64,000 nucleotides of DNA, from NCBI GenBank assembly GCA_026014615.1, contig JAOZHZ010000020.1:310001-374000 (forward strand), written 5' to 3'. A program made the position numbers and the translations under genes. This stretch comes from Candidatus Bathyarchaeota archaeon (GTDB taxonomy: Archaea; Thermoproteota; Bathyarchaeia; Bathyarchaeales; Bathycorpusculaceae). The notes beneath the pieces are model-generated. The model saw only the letters and a program-made list of their open reading frames with translations, was not told the DNA's origin and did not search any database. Positions 1-10,910 of this stretch are shown here, piece by piece. The first letter of the stretch is position 1, and each line of letters starts with the position of its first letter.

Positions 1-508
1 CGTTGAAGCCAACCATGGAAACGTGTCCACGGTGCGCTGCGGCGAAGGCGTCGTTAACGAATATGTCTGCCAACGGCGCAAGGTTCTGCACCAGAGGCGT
101 TTTGGAGTGTTCTTCAGGGGTGCCTTTTTTGGTTTCGCCGTCAAAGCTGCGCACGTTTTCCAACACAAGGATTTCGCCGCCTTTGAGCGCCTTGATGGCT
201 GCTTGGGCTTTCTCGCCGTAAACGTCATCAACGTACTTCACTTCACAGCCAAGGATTTTCCCCAGAATCTCTGCGTGCTGTTTGAGGGGTGTGTAGTCGG
301 GGTCGCCTTTTCTGCCTTGGTGTGCCAAGATGACTGTTTTGGCGCCTTTCTCCGCCAGTTCCTTGATGGTTGCTTCTGCGTGTGCTTTGATTCGGACGTC
401 GCTGTTGACGTTTTTGGTTTCGGGGTCGATTTCGCTGTTAAAGTCTACACGTACTAGGACAACTTTGTCTTTTAAGTTAAAATCATCTAAAGTTTTGTAC
501 TTAGCCAT
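1..508 (-). CDS. pgk: Phosphoglycerate kinase (N-terminal part; gene runs off the window start)
   Basis: Reverse complement from ATG at 508 reads MAKYKTLDDFNLKDKVVLVRVDFNSEIDPETKNVNSDVRIKAHAEATIKELAEKGAKTVILAHQGRKGDPDYTPLKQHAEILG..., typical PGK N-terminus. Confidence 0.93.
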   Translation of the reverse strand, partial: MAKYKTLDDFNLKDKVVLVRVDFNSEIDPETKNVNSDVRIKAHAEATIKELAEKGAKTVILAHQGRKGDPDYTPLKQHAEILGKILGCEVKYVDDVYGEKAQAAIKALKGGEILVLENVRSFDGETKKGTPEEHSKTPLVQNLAPLADIFVNDAFAAAHRGHVSMVGFN

Positions 509-589
509 ATCAATTCATCTCCCAACAGGGTGGGTTTACTTGAAAAAAGAAAAGGAAGAGTTGGTTTTAAAGTTTCAGATTCCGCGTGT

Positions 590-1609
590 TTAGAGGCCTG
601 CTTTTTTGCCGACCATTTCGATGAAGTCAACCATGCGGTTGCTAAAGCCCCATTCATTGTCGTACCACGAGAAGACTTTAACAAACTTGCCTTTGTCGCC
701 CAAAACCATGGTTAATCCGGCATCGAAGACGCTGCTGTAGGTGGTGTGCATGACGTCGGTGCTGACGATTGGGTCTTCAGTGTAGTGGAGTATGCCTTTG
801 AGTGGTCCTTCTGCGGCTTGTTTCATGGCGGCGTTGATTTCGTCTTTGGTGACTTCTTTTCCTAGCACAGCGGTTAAGTCCACGATGGATACGTCTACTG
901 TAGGAACACGCATGGCTACACCGTTCATTAAGCCGTTGCATGAGGGCAAAACTAAGCCGATGGCTTTTGCTGCGCCTGTGCTTGTTGGGATGATGTTGAC
1001 TGCTGCTGCGCGTGCACGGCGGGGGTCTTTGTGGACGACGTCTTGGATTTTCTGGTCGTTAGTGTAGCTGTGAACGGTAGTCATGAACGCTTTCTCTAAC
1101 CCAAAGTTGTCAGCTAAGACTTTGCTGATGGGTGCAAGACAGTTGGTTGTGCAACTTGCGTTGCTGAGGATGGTGTGTTTTTCAGGGTCGTATGTGTTGT
1201 CGTTTACGCCAAGGACGATGGTTACGTCTGGGTCGGGTGACGGCGCGGATATGAGGACTTTTTTGGCTCCTGCTTGAAGGTGTTTTGAGGCTGCTTCGCG
1301 TTTGGTGAATAAGCCTGTGGACTCAACTGCGAGGTAAACACCGAGGTCTTTCCATGGAAGTGCCGCGGGGTCTCTTTCGCTGATGACTTTGAGGGTTTTG
1401 CCGTTGACAACTAGGTCTTTGCCTTGGACTTCGACGGTGCCGGGGAATCTTCCGTGAACGCTGTCGTACTTGAGCAAGTTTGCGTTGGTTTTGGCGTCTG
1501 CAAGGTCGTTGATGGCCACAAAGTCAATGTCTGCGTTTTTCTCTAACGCTGCGCGGTAGAGGAGTCTGCCGATTCTTCCAAATCCGTTAATTCCAACTTT
1601 TATTGCCAT
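590..1609 (-). CDS. gap: Glyceraldehyde-3-phosphate dehydrogenase, bacterial/eukaryotic-type (class I)
   Basis: ORF 339 aa: [22 protein letters not shown]..., [17 protein letters not shown] catalytic motif, [14 protein letters not shown]-terminus. Confidence 0.96.
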   Translation of the reverse strand: MAIKVGINGFGRIGRLLYRAALEKNADIDFVAINDLADAKTNANLLKYDSVHGRFPGTVEVQGKDLVVNGKTLKVISERDPAALPWKDLGVYLAVESTGLFTKREAASKHLQAGAKKVLISAPSPDPDVTIVLGVNDNTYDPEKHTILSNASCTTNCLAPISKVLADNFGLEKAFMTTVHSYTNDQKIQDVVHKDPRRARAAAVNIIPTSTGAAKAIGLVLPSCNGLMNGVAMRVPTVDVSIVDLTAVLGKEVTKDEINAAMKQAAEGPLKGILHYTEDPIVSTDVMHTTYSSVFDAGLTMVLGDKGKFVKVFSWYDNEWGFSNRMVDFIEMVGKKAGL

Positions 1610-1968
1610 ACTAAATCACCTAATTTGTTCCGAGGTAATCAGAGGCTTTATCTTAATTAATTTTCCGACCCGAACAACTACAGAAAGAAAAAACAACACA
1701 AGAAACCCGCGAAAAAACAAATTGAACAAATTTCGTGATTTCAGGTTGCTGCTTTGACTTTTGCCACATTTTTTGTCTACCTCCCCCCTCTTTCCAGCAA
1801 AACCCATTTCACGTTGCTTTTTTGATTTTGTGTCTTGTTTGGGCTCAACCCGCGGCTAGAAAAGGTTAGAAACGGCAGAAAACGGCGGAAAAAGGCTAGA
1901 AATGGTGAAAAAGGGTGAAATTGGTTTTTGGAAAAAAAATTCTCAGCCTGTATCTTGTCAAGTTTTGC

Positions 1969-3177
1969 TTATGCCCAGAAGCTTTTGCTGTACTCGCCCA
2001 AAATGTTTTTGTACATGTTTTGGGTTTGCTGGGCGATTTTGTCCCAATCGTATTTCTCTAAGATTTTTTTGTGGGCGTTTCCCCTGATGGCTTTGGCGAA
2101 GTTGTCGTCCAGCAGGATTTTGTTTATGCCCCACGCCAGCGACTCCGTGTTGTTCGGGTAAACCTTAACACCCGTCACATCGTGCTCCACGATTTCGCCC
2201 AACCCGCCAGTGTCTGAAACCACAACGGGGCTTTTGGCTACCATGGCTTCTAACGCGACGATGCCGAAGGGCTCAAACAGCGAGGGCACCACCGAAACGT
2301 CTGCGACCTTCTGCAACTTTTGCAGGTTCTCCTCATCCACAAAACCCGTGAAAAGCACTTTATGTTCGAGCCCCATGCTTTTAACTATGTTACTGAGTTG
2401 CTCCTGCATGTACCCAGAGCCGACTATGACGAATTTAGCGTCTACTTTGGCAAGAATTTTGGGCACGGCGTTTATGAGTATGTGAATACCCTTCTCGTAA
2501 ACAAGGCGCCCAACGTAAAGCACGATTTTCTCGGTAGGCAAAGCAAACCGCAAACGAAAGCCACTCAGGTCCTGATTTCCTAAACCGTCGTAGACGTGGG
2601 GGTTTACGCCGTTGGGGACCATGCGCAGTTTGTCGTTGGGCAACCCAAACGCCCACTTCACATGTTGCATCATGTAGTCACTGCAGCAGACAACCCGCCA
2701 CGCCTCATACGTCAACCACGCCTCAGTCTCATGAATCATACGCTCCGTAGTCGTGTGCAAGCCGTCTCGACGCCCAATTTCCGTACTGTGCATGGTAACC
2801 AGTAGGGGCTTGCGGAAAACATGCTTCAACCCGATTCCTGCAGTTGCGACCAGCCAGTCATGCGCATGAAACACGTCAATTGGCTCCGGCAGTTTCGCAG
2901 CTATGGCGGCGGCTTCCCGTTGCATATTCATGTTCATAAGATACACCCACGTGGCAAAGTCAGGCGAAGGGTTCTTGTAGCTGTCTATGCGGTAAACCTC
3001 AACGCCGTCTATGGTCTCGTGGGCTGGAGCACCAGGGAAATCGCAGGTCACCACGTGAACTTTAACGCCGATTTTAGACAGGCTTTGGGACAAGAAGTAG
3101 ATGTGTGGTGAGATGCCGCCGATGACCCTAGGTGGGTACTCCCAGCTAAACATCATAACGTTCAGGGGACGCTTCAT
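1969..3177 (-). CDS. Glycosyltransferase family 4 / glycogen-synthase-like
   Basis: ORF 402 aa with MMFSWEYPPRVIGGISPHIYFLSQSLSKIGVKVHVVT and C-terminal EPFGIVALEAMVAKSPVVVSDTGGLGEIV. Confidence 0.9.
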   Translation of the reverse strand: MKRPLNVMMFSWEYPPRVIGGISPHIYFLSQSLSKIGVKVHVVTCDFPGAPAHETIDGVEVYRIDSYKNPSPDFATWVYLMNMNMQREAAAIAAKLPEPIDVFHAHDWLVATAGIGLKHVFRKPLLVTMHSTEIGRRDGLHTTTERMIHETEAWLTYEAWRVVCCSDYMMQHVKWAFGLPNDKLRMVPNGVNPHVYDGLGNQDLSGFRLRFALPTEKIVLYVGRLVYEKGIHILINAVPKILAKVDAKFVIVGSGYMQEQLSNIVKSMGLEHKVLFTGFVDEENLQKLQKVADVSVVPSLFEPFGIVALEAMVAKSPVVVSDTGGLGEIVEHDVTGVKVYPNNTESLAWGINKILLDDNFAKAIRGNAHKKILEKYDWDKIAQQTQNMYKNILGEYSKSFWA

Positions 3178-3800
3178 GTTTTAGCGTCGCCTCCTGCAAC
3201 CGCTCTGTACACGGCTAAAACATCCTTTACTAAAGAAGCCGTGTCTGAAGAAACAATGACGATTTTCTCGGGGGGTACATTGTACAGTCTGATGACTTCG
3301 TTTTTCATCCACTCCGACTTGACTGTGACTTTTTCAGCTTCGAAGAAACCTAGCCATTCGATGCCGCGGATGGACATGTTGAAGGGTTCGTTGGCGCCTG
3401 GGGAACGGTGGTCTTCGAGGCTGTCCACGGAGTAAACAAAGGGGATGCCTAACGCGTTTTTCAGGGTCACCGCAGCAGGGATGAAGTGCCAATCGTAAAC
3501 GTCGGTGAGGTCTAAGTGTTTGCCTGCCTGATAGTAGACGTTGGCTGCTGCCCGCTCAATCTCCTGATTAAGCGTTAAATCCCAAGTAAGCAGACTGTCA
3601 TGAGTGTGAACGGGGTTTGCTACTCTGGAAACCCAAACGCCGTCTTCCTCTTTCACTGTGCCCGTTGACGCATCGTTATAAGTGACCACGTGGGTTTTGA
3701 CCCTGTTTTTTACAAGTTGCGCCGCTAAACCGTTAACGTACTCCGAGAGTTTGCCCACTGTTCTTGGCGGGTACTCCCAGCAGAGAATTACGGCGCGCAA
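3174..3800 (-). CDS. Stand-alone glycosyltransferase N-terminal (GT4/GT5-like) domain protein
   Basis: 208 aa, MRAVILCWEYPPRTVGKLSEYVNGLAAQLVKNRVKTHVVT; similar to N-terminus of downstream GT4 but lacks the C-terminal catalytic half; 4-bp overlap with it. Confidence 0.75.
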   Translation of the reverse strand: MRAVILCWEYPPRTVGKLSEYVNGLAAQLVKNRVKTHVVTYNDASTGTVKEEDGVWVSRVANPVHTHDSLLTWDLTLNQEIERAAANVYYQAGKHLDLTDVYDWHFIPAAVTLKNALGIPFVYSVDSLEDHRSPGANEPFNMSIRGIEWLGFFEAEKVTVKSEWMKNEVIRLYNVPPEKIVIVSSDTASLVKDVLAVYRAVAGGDAKT

Positions 3801-3817
3801 AAAAGTTTCTACCTCAC

Positions 3818-4069
3818 TTACGTGAAGAGCGAACAGACCTTAATTATCCCTTTAGGCGTGAGGTAGTACCGTTTTTTCCCCTCATTATCGTTGAAGCTTT
3901 CGGCGAAACCGCGGTTTTTGTAGTCATCAAGAATTCTTTCAATTTCGCCCGCGTCACGCTGCAGAATCCTAGCCACCTCGTCACCCCGTTTTGCCAAATC
4001 CGCGGCGGTGGCACAGAGGTTATGAAGGGTCTGTAGGACTTTATCTGGAAACGGAAGCTCTTCGCGCAT
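3818..4069 (-). CDS. Small winged-helix-type DNA-binding protein
   Basis: 83 aa, VLQTLHNLCATAADLAKRGDEVARILQRDAGEIERILDDYKNRGFAESFNDNEGKKRYYLTPKGI. Confidence 0.6.
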   Translation of the reverse strand: MREELPFPDKVLQTLHNLCATAADLAKRGDEVARILQRDAGEIERILDDYKNRGFAESFNDNEGKKRYYLTPKGIIKVCSLFT

Positions 4070-4142
4070 GTTACCTGCTCCTACCTATAGTTTATACTCG
4101 CATGGTTTTCCTTATAAACGCATGCACAAGAAAATATAGACA

Positions 4143-5711
4143 CTAAAACTGCCTGGTGACTTCCTGCGTCTGAGCGGTGACTTTGCGGTACCTGTTTTGG
4201 GCGGCGGCAACCAGCTTCTCCCTGAGCGCTTCACCTTTTGCTTTGGACGCTTTGATTGCGTTGAATTCTTCTTGAAGCTCCCAATCTTGCAGGGAGTATT
4301 CAGCCCAGCTTGTGAAGTCTCCTCGTCGGTTATGGAACTCCAACGCCTTCCCATCCACGGTTCGCAGCGCCTTCAAGAAACCCTTCAACGTCCACGTCAT
4401 AGTTCCCGTAAACGACTCCTCGTTAGCTGCTGTACTGAATAGAAACGGCTCATTGGCAGTATAAGTTTGCAGCCTAACGCGGTTCCCAAAATCCAACAAC
4501 GCAGCTTCCGCCGCAACAAAAGCGTTAAGCGGCGACTCGTAAGGGCTGAAATAACTGTGGACCTCACCTGGAGCACCCCCTTGAGCAAACATGTAGTACA
4601 GGTGGTCGCTGGTCTGGAAGTTCCGCCACAGCCTAAGCCACTCTGCATCGTCGGCTTCGTGGATAATCGGCTCCAGTTGCTTCAGGTTAGTGTAGTAAGC
4701 CCACTGCATCGCGTTGCCCAACCAGCCGCTGCTGTCACGGTCCACGTCCGCCCAAGAAACCGTTCCCTTCGTCTCAGAAACATCCACCTCGCCTCGGGGG
4801 CTATACTTTTCGATGGCTTCGCTGGGAGTCGCCATGTGGAGGTGAGGCCACTTGAGAATTTCTTCTGGCAGGCGCTTTAAGAATTTGTGGATGCCTGTTT
4901 CGGGCCAGTGGTGTTCGCCGAAGGTTTCGTAGTCGGGGAAGATGTTGATGAGGTCGCCTTGGGTGTCTGCTAGCCAATGTGCGTATTTTTCGGCGGTTAG
5001 GGGCCATTCGCTCCACCACCGTGCGCTAAAGCGGAAGCCAACATCGTCAGTTAATTTGTAGTTGCGCAGTAGCAGGCGGATTTGGCGGCTGCCCTTTGGG
5101 GTATAGAGGTAGTTTGGCGAGTTGCCGCCCAAGATTTTTTCTACACCTTCAGTGTAGATGCCTTTGTAGCCGAGGTTTTCGATGATTTTGGCTATGGCGT
5201 TGTTGTAGAGTAGCTCGGTGTTTTCAAAAACTTGGGGCGTGTAGCTCATCATTGTTTTGATGGTTTCGCGGTGCATCGTCACCTGCTCCACAAACTCATC
5301 CTTATCTGCGTACAAGCTGGCGACGCTGTGATAGTACGTCTGATTCAGGAATTCTACGCAGCCCGTTTTAGCAAGCTGTCTAAACGTTTCCAAAAGGTCC
5401 GGGCTGAATGATTCACACTGTTCAAGAAACACGCCTGATAGGCTGAAGGCGAATTTGGGTCTGCACCGCTCCTTTTTGTGTTCGTCAATTACATCCAGCA
5501 GTATCTGGTTGGATGGGAAATAGCATTTTTTTGCCGCGCGCTCAAAGATTTCTCTGTCCAGTTCGTTGTCAAAATAGTAGTTGAACAGGTCCTCTTTTTT
5601 GGCGCGTTTGAAAAGCTTATTCTCCCAAAACAGGTTCTTGCGCAGCCTGTGGGGCTGGTGAACCTCAAACACGAACACAACATCAGTCATGCAGTTCCTC
5701 TCGTTACCCAA
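4143..5711 (-). CDS. Glycoside hydrolase family 57 (alpha-amylase-type)
   Basis: VFVFEVHQPHRL start, FSLSGVFLEQ, ENTELLYNN, FPDYETFGEHHWPETG; typical GH57 motifs. Likely start at internal M of MTDVVFVFEVHQPH. Confidence 0.92.
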   Translation of the reverse strand: MGNERNCMTDVVFVFEVHQPHRLRKNLFWENKLFKRAKKEDLFNYYFDNELDREIFERAAKKCYFPSNQILLDVIDEHKKERCRPKFAFSLSGVFLEQCESFSPDLLETFRQLAKTGCVEFLNQTYYHSVASLYADKDEFVEQVTMHRETIKTMMSYTPQVFENTELLYNNAIAKIIENLGYKGIYTEGVEKILGGNSPNYLYTPKGSRQIRLLLRNYKLTDDVGFRFSARWWSEWPLTAEKYAHWLADTQGDLINIFPDYETFGEHHWPETGIHKFLKRLPEEILKWPHLHMATPSEAIEKYSPRGEVDVSETKGTVSWADVDRDSSGWLGNAMQWAYYTNLKQLEPIIHEADDAEWLRLWRNFQTSDHLYYMFAQGGAPGEVHSYFSPYESPLNAFVAAEAALLDFGNRVRLQTYTANEPFLFSTAANEESFTGTMTWTLKGFLKALRTVDGKALEFHNRRGDFTSWAEYSLQDWELQEEFNAIKASKAKGEALREKLVAAAQNRYRKVTAQTQEVTRQF

Positions 5712-5873
5712 TAATATCAGAGCGTGGTTTATTTCTGGTTTGCCATTCCCATTGTGGAAACTCGACTGCGTAGGCTTTCCCTGTTTTCAGTCGTGTTCTT
5801 TCGGAGAACAGTTTTGTTCTGTAGGGAGAATAATTAAGCGCTTTTACCTGTAAGAGAACGGTGAACAACCAAA

Positions 5874-6623
5874 ATGTACATAGAAAAAAAATTGATCGCA
5901 TGCTGCATACTCGCCATATCAATAGGAATAGCAACCATAGTACCCTTAGAATACCTAATGGCAGCCCAAGCTCAACCAGCTGACAACATCCAAACCTTAG
6001 CCGCCGAGCCATTATTCGATGTCAACGCCCTCTACGTAAATTGCAACCTTAATCACACCCGTGAAACCTTGCCAAGCACTCTTTATGGTGCCACAATTAA
6101 TGGACTGCTTAACATGACGGTGTTAAAGCCTAATCCATTACAGGAATATGACGCCAAAATCGAATATTATCAGTTTCGAGTTTACTCTGACGAAGGACCA
6201 ATCGTTAACATGACTTTCTGTGTCGGTTATGCGAATCTCACCCTTACTTGGCTTATAGAAGGCGATGGAACAATAGGCTTCACAAACGGTTTAACTTATA
6301 ATGGAACACTCGTCGATGGCGGTCTCACTGTGGGTGACGGATTTGCCAGCACCAATAACACTGGATTCTTATGTGGTGAAATAGTTAGCGCCGACCCCAA
6401 TAGTCCACCGCAGGCGGTTACACAGCTAAGAAACGCGGATACATTATACATAGATGTTTACCGGCAGTGCACGCTCACTGTTAAAGGCGAAATTACAGTC
6501 ATGACCCCTGAAAACAACGATGTACTTCAGCACATGGTTTTGACAAAGACAAGCACTGGCTTTACTTACGGAACCTATTCAGCAGGAATGGCCCCGATAC
6601 CTCCAAAATTAATAACAGGGTAG
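5874..6623 (+). CDS. Hypothetical secreted/membrane-anchored protein
   Basis: N-terminal hydrophobic segment IACCILAISIGIATIVPLEYLMAAQ, many N-glycosylation sequons. Confidence 0.6.
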   Translation: MYIEKKLIACCILAISIGIATIVPLEYLMAAQAQPADNIQTLAAEPLFDVNALYVNCNLNHTRETLPSTLYGATINGLLNMTVLKPNPLQEYDAKIEYYQFRVYSDEGPIVNMTFCVGYANLTLTWLIEGDGTIGFTNGLTYNGTLVDGGLTVGDGFASTNNTGFLCGEIVSADPNSPPQAVTQLRNADTLYIDVYRQCTLTVKGEITVMTPENNDVLQHMVLTKTSTGFTYGTYSAGMAPIPPKLITG

Positions 6624-6635
6624 GCTGGCAAAACA

Positions 6636-7085
6636 ATGGCTAACGAGGAACTCGAAGGCAACACATTAAACGTCTACACCTATGTTGCCAAAGAAGGCCG
6701 ACCCGTAGGCACCCGAGATGTCACCCGAGGCGCCAACCTCAGCAGCCCCAGTGTTGCACACCGGCATTTGATCAAACTTGAGGCGTTGGGTTTGATTGAG
6801 AAAAATGAGTATGGCGAGTACCTGCTTAAAGAGAAAGTAGATGTCAACGGGCACGTTTGGGTAGGCAGAAGCCTTGTGCCGCGGTTGATTTTCTACGCCT
6901 TCTTTTATATGGGCGCTTTGGGAGCAGAGATAACGATAATTGTTTTGAGCTCCTTTGTTTTAGGTTTTAACGTTGAGGTAAGCTTCTTTTTCTTGACGGC
7001 TATGACTGCGGTAGCTATGATTCTGTTTCTAACCGAAGGCATCAGACTGCACAGAAAAGTCCAACCCCCCAACACTCAAAACTGA
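6636..7085 (+). CDS. Membrane-anchored winged-helix regulator-like protein
   Basis: N-terminal HTH-like (RDVTRGANLSSPSVAHRHLIKLEALGLIEKNEYGEYLLKE) followed by two TM segments. Confidence 0.65.
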   Translation: MANEELEGNTLNVYTYVAKEGRPVGTRDVTRGANLSSPSVAHRHLIKLEALGLIEKNEYGEYLLKEKVDVNGHVWVGRSLVPRLIFYAFFYMGALGAEITIIVLSSFVLGFNVEVSFFFLTAMTAVAMILFLTEGIRLHRKVQPPNTQN

Positions 7086-7239
7086 AAAGGAAACAGAAAA
7101 CAGGAAGCTTCCCTTTTTTCACGGCCAAACCGTTTCTTCACGCTTCCTGACAAATTTCGCTTAAACTACAAATTTAATCAGAGGAACTGCACATTTTAAT
7201 CATTAGCCATATTAGCGTGGTGCACTCAAAAGAAGAGCG

Positions 7240-8142
7240 ATGACCCATAAGCATCAGCCCAAACAGGACTCGCTGTCTGAGCTGCGTGAGTACCGTGGCG
7301 TCGCCAAAAACCGCCTTGCCTTAGCCATGGCCGTAACGGGTGCAGTCATGGTTGTGGAGGTTCTGGGAAGCTTCTACACCGGTAGCTTGGCGTTGGGCAG
7401 CGACGCGGGACACATGTTCACCCACCTGTTTGCTTTGGCAATCAGCTTTGTTGCCATCACCTTAGCATGCAAAGAACCCTGCCACCACCGAACCTACGGA
7501 TTCTACCGTGTGGAGATTTTGGCAGCGCTTTTCAACAGCATCTTTCTCTTCGCTGTAACAGCCTACATTTTCTACGAAGGCGTGGTCCGCCTGCTGAATC
7601 CTCAACCCGTCATCGGCTTTGAAATGCTCATCGTTGCATTGTTTGGCTTAGCCGCCAACGGGTTAAGCATCCTGATTCTGAGAAGCAGCGTAAAAAGCAA
7701 CCTGAACGTAAAAAGCGCGTTCATGCACATGTTCGCCGACACCGTTTCCTCAATTGTCATAATAATCGGCGCCATCATAGTTTCTTTAACTGACCTGTAC
7801 ATAATTGACCCGTTGCTGGGCATCGGCATTTCAGTTTTGATTTTTGTCTGGGCATGGGGGCTTTTCAAGGACTCCGTTAACGTTCTACTTGAAACAGCAC
7901 CGAAGGGCATGAACATCGACGACATAAGCGCTGAACTGCGAAAAAGTGTCCCCGAAATTTTGAAGATTACGGACATGCACGTTTGGGAAATCACCTCTGA
8001 CATGTACTCTTTTACAGCACACATCCAAATCGACGCAGCAGACTACGCAAAATCCAAAGAAATCCTCAAAAAAATAAACAAGGTGTTAGCGGAGAAGTAC
8101 AGCATTGAGCACACCACCATCCAGATAGAGCTACCAAGCTAA
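7240..8142 (+). CDS. Cation diffusion facilitator (CzcD/ZitB-like)
   Basis: 300 aa, GSLALGSDAGHMFTHLFALAISF, VKSAFMHMFADTVSS, DMHVWEITSDMYSFTAHI. Confidence 0.93.
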   Translation: MTHKHQPKQDSLSELREYRGVAKNRLALAMAVTGAVMVVEVLGSFYTGSLALGSDAGHMFTHLFALAISFVAITLACKEPCHHRTYGFYRVEILAALFNSIFLFAVTAYIFYEGVVRLLNPQPVIGFEMLIVALFGLAANGLSILILRSSVKSNLNVKSAFMHMFADTVSSIVIIIGAIIVSLTDLYIIDPLLGIGISVLIFVWAWGLFKDSVNVLLETAPKGMNIDDISAELRKSVPEILKITDMHVWEITSDMYSFTAHIQIDAADYAKSKEILKKINKVLAEKYSIEHTTIQIELPS

Positions 8143-8173
8143 CACAGCAACAAAACTTGGGGTGTTGTAACGG

Positions 8174-9538
8174 TTATTTTCCGATGGCTCTCACGTTCTC
8201 AACCAGAACCCACGGCGCCACCAGCTGCCCCACTTTCCGCTCATTACACGCGAGCACGCTGACGTTTTTGAGCAACTCAAAAATGTTCCCCGCAAGCATG
8301 ACTCCCCGTGTTGCATGGGCTATTTCGCCTTTGCTGATTTTCCATGCAGGTGTTGCCACAACGCTGAATTCTCCGCTGACAGGGTTGCTGCTGTGCGCGC
8401 CTTGCAAGGAAGAAACCAGCAAGCCTTCGTCAACTTCGCTTAGCAGTTCCTCGGCGGATTTGGTTCCGGGTGGGATGTGGAAGTTGGTGGCTTCGATGCT
8501 TGGTGTAGACAGGTAACCTCCCCGTGAAGCGTTGCCCGTGCTTTGCCTACCCTGTTTGTTTGCGGTGTAGTTGTCGTAAAGGAAGTTTTGCAGAACGCCC
8601 TTTTCTATTATGGGTGTTTTCTGGTGGGGTACCCCTTCCGCGTCGACTATTCCTGTGCGCAGTCCATGGGGGAGCAAGGCGTCGTCAACCATGGTGAGTG
8701 ATTCGGAGCCTACTTGTGTACCAAGTTTATCCTTGAAGGGTGACTGGTTACGTTCGACGCTGTCCGCTTTCACCGCATTAATCAACGTGTAGTAAAGCAA
8801 CTCTTGCAGCGCTAGCTGGGTGAATATTGTAGGGTAATTTTTTGTTTCTACAGGTTTAGGTTTCAACGTTGAAACTGTGAGGCGTGCGGCTTCTTTGCCT
8901 ACCCATTCAGGGTCTACACTGAGGCTTCTTTCTGCGCTAAATTCGAAACAGACAGGCGTCACCGCGTCTCCTTCCTGTGCCAGCGTTGCCAAGCTGCACT
9001 CCACAACTGTTCCTTTGTCAAATGCTGATACGTCGTTGGAGTTTGCGATGGCTATGGATAGGTTTCCTGCTCCCGCGCCGCCTTCAATGGGCAAAACCCG
9101 TTTATCTGCCTCCACAGCGGTGTCCAGCATGCGAGAAGTTAAGCTAACAAGGTCGTCTGAATGGAGCTCCACAATCTTCGAATCAAAAGTGCCCTCAACT
9201 GTTGGGTAGTTTTTCTTTTTAGGCAGTTCTTTCCAGTCTTTGTCGGGCTGATTTGCCCTCGCTGCCGCCAACGCTTTCTCGATTGTGTCTTCAATCGCGG
9301 TGGGGCTGTCGAGTATGTTAGTGTAGGCGAATCCTATGGCTTTGTTAACTTGGGCTCTGACGCCTATGCCCCTGTCAATGATGCGTGCAGACTTGTTAAT
9401 TTGCCCTCGTTCGATGCCTACGTTTGTGGCTTTACCGTCATAGACGAAGGCTTCCGCTTCCGCCGCGCCCTTCTGCAGGGCAGTTTTGACGGTTTTTTCT
9501 GCCAGATTCAATAAGGCTTCTTTGTTAAGCGCTACCAC
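8174..9538 (-). CDS. pmbA: TldD/PmbA family protein, PmbA-like subunit
   Basis: 454 aa; [61 protein letters not shown]. Confidence 0.9.
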   Translation of the reverse strand: MVALNKEALLNLAEKTVKTALQKGAAEAEAFVYDGKATNVGIERGQINKSARIIDRGIGVRAQVNKAIGFAYTNILDSPTAIEDTIEKALAAARANQPDKDWKELPKKKNYPTVEGTFDSKIVELHSDDLVSLTSRMLDTAVEADKRVLPIEGGAGAGNLSIAIANSNDVSAFDKGTVVECSLATLAQEGDAVTPVCFEFSAERSLSVDPEWVGKEAARLTVSTLKPKPVETKNYPTIFTQLALQELLYYTLINAVKADSVERNQSPFKDKLGTQVGSESLTMVDDALLPHGLRTGIVDAEGVPHQKTPIIEKGVLQNFLYDNYTANKQGRQSTGNASRGGYLSTPSIEATNFHIPPGTKSAEELLSEVDEGLLVSSLQGAHSSNPVSGEFSVVATPAWKISKGEIAHATRGVMLAGNIFELLKNVSVLACNERKVGQLVAPWVLVENVRAIGK

Positions 9539-10910
9539 CGACAGTCACCTCGCTAACTCTAATGTGTGGTCCCCCGTCACCTATAAACGCCGTCTGACCC
9601 TTCCCGCAACGACCAGCGTTCAACTGGAAGTCCTTGCCTACCGCGTCCACTTTAAGCAGCGTTTGCAGGGTATTGCCGCTAAAGGAGGCATCTCGGACTG
9701 GCGCTCCCAGCTCACCGTTATTTATTTCATAGGCTTCCTGAATGCCCACTTGAAACGTCCCGTCAAGGTTAGCTTGCCCACCGCGGAAACTCTTAAAGAA
9801 GTACCCCTGCTTCACGCCCTCAAAAAGCTCCTCAAACGTGTGGTCTTTGGGCGCCATGTACGTGTTGCGCATGCGGATAATGGGGTCCACGCAGAAATCT
9901 TCAGCACGCGCGTTACCCGTGGGCTGGGCGTTGAATTTGTGGGCGGTTTCGCGGTCATGCAACAGCCCCGTTACGACGCCGTCTTTGATGAGCAGTGTCT
10001 TTTGGGCTGGGACGCCTTCATCGTCGTATTTGAAGCTGCCAAAAGCGCCCTCTATGGTTCCATCATCATAAAACGTGACCATGTCGGACGCGATTTTTTT
10101 GCCCATGTTATTTGCCAATACGCCGCCCGCCAACGCCAAATCCGCCTCCGCCAAATGCCCGAAAGCTTCATGAACAAAAACCCCCACCACGTTCGGACCC
10201 AAAACAACAGGAAAAACGCCGCCCTTTGGAGACTTCGCGGACAGTTGGGTCACGGCGCGTTTTGCCAGAGTCTCACCGACGGCTTCGGGGGTTTGGATAT
10301 CAAAGACTTCGTAGCCTGTGGTGGAACCGATTTCTTCTCGACTAAACGTAAACACGCCATTTTGCTGCGCGGAAGCGGTGACCCTGGACCAAACGTAGAG
10401 TTTATCCTGTTCAATGTAGCTGCCTTGACTGTTGCCAAAGTAGGTTTTGCCCTCCAAATCCAAGTAGTCCATGGTGCAGCTTTTAATCCGCTCATCCCAA
10501 CCCAACGTGGCTCTGGTTGTGGCGGAAGCGATTTGGATTTTATCTTCGATGCTGATTTCCGAAGGCTTCTTTCTCGGCTTGACTTCGACGTGGTCTTCCA
10601 CGGGTTTGGTTTGGGCAAGCTTAATTGGATTTTTTAATCGTGTGCTTGCTGCTTTAGCCATGGCGCACGCGTCTGAAATTACAGACGCTAACGCTTCAGA
10701 ATTCTTGGAACCCACAGACGCGAACCCCCATGCACCATTAACCAGAACGCGAAGGGCAACCCCTGTTTCTATGCCCTGTTTGGTTGCTTCCACGCGTCCT
10801 TCCTTCATGGTGAACATGGTTTTGGAGAGGGTTTGCGCTCGGGCTTCCGCATATTGCGCTCCAAACTTGTCTGATGCCGTGTTTATTGTTTTTGTGAGAA
10901 GGTCTTTCAG
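9525..10910 (-). CDS. tldD: TldD-like metalloprotease subunit (ORF track start 10817; likely N-terminal extension to ~10910)
   Basis: HExxxH motif [39 protein letters not shown]. Reading frame stays open upstream: [45 protein letters not shown] 8 nt upstream of a CTG at 10910. Confidence 0.88.
   Translation of the reverse strand: MKDLLTKTINTASDKFGAQYAEARAQTLSKTMFTMKEGRVEATKQGIETGVALRVLVNGAWGFASVGSKNSEALASVISDACAMAKAASTRLKNPIKLAQTKPVEDHVEVKPRKKPSEISIEDKIQIASATTRATLGWDERIKSCTMDYLDLEGKTYFGNSQGSYIEQDKLYVWSRVTASAQQNGVFTFSREEIGSTTGYEVFDIQTPEAVGETLAKRAVTQLSAKSPKGGVFPVVLGPNVVGVFVHEAFGHLAEADLALAGGVLANNMGKKIASDMVTFYDDGTIEGAFGSFKYDDEGVPAQKTLLIKDGVVTGLLHDRETAHKFNAQPTGNARAEDFCVDPIIRMRNTYMAPKDHTFEELFEGVKQGYFFKSFRGGQANLDGTFQVGIQEAYEINNGELGAPVRDASFSGNTLQTLLKVDAVGKDFQLNAGRCGKGQTAFIGDGGPHIRVSEVTVGGSA

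Noticed and set aside
9486-10637. Long + strand ORF (383 aa) antisense to tldD
   Set aside because: Antisense shadow of a well-supported coding gene; no recognisable domain.
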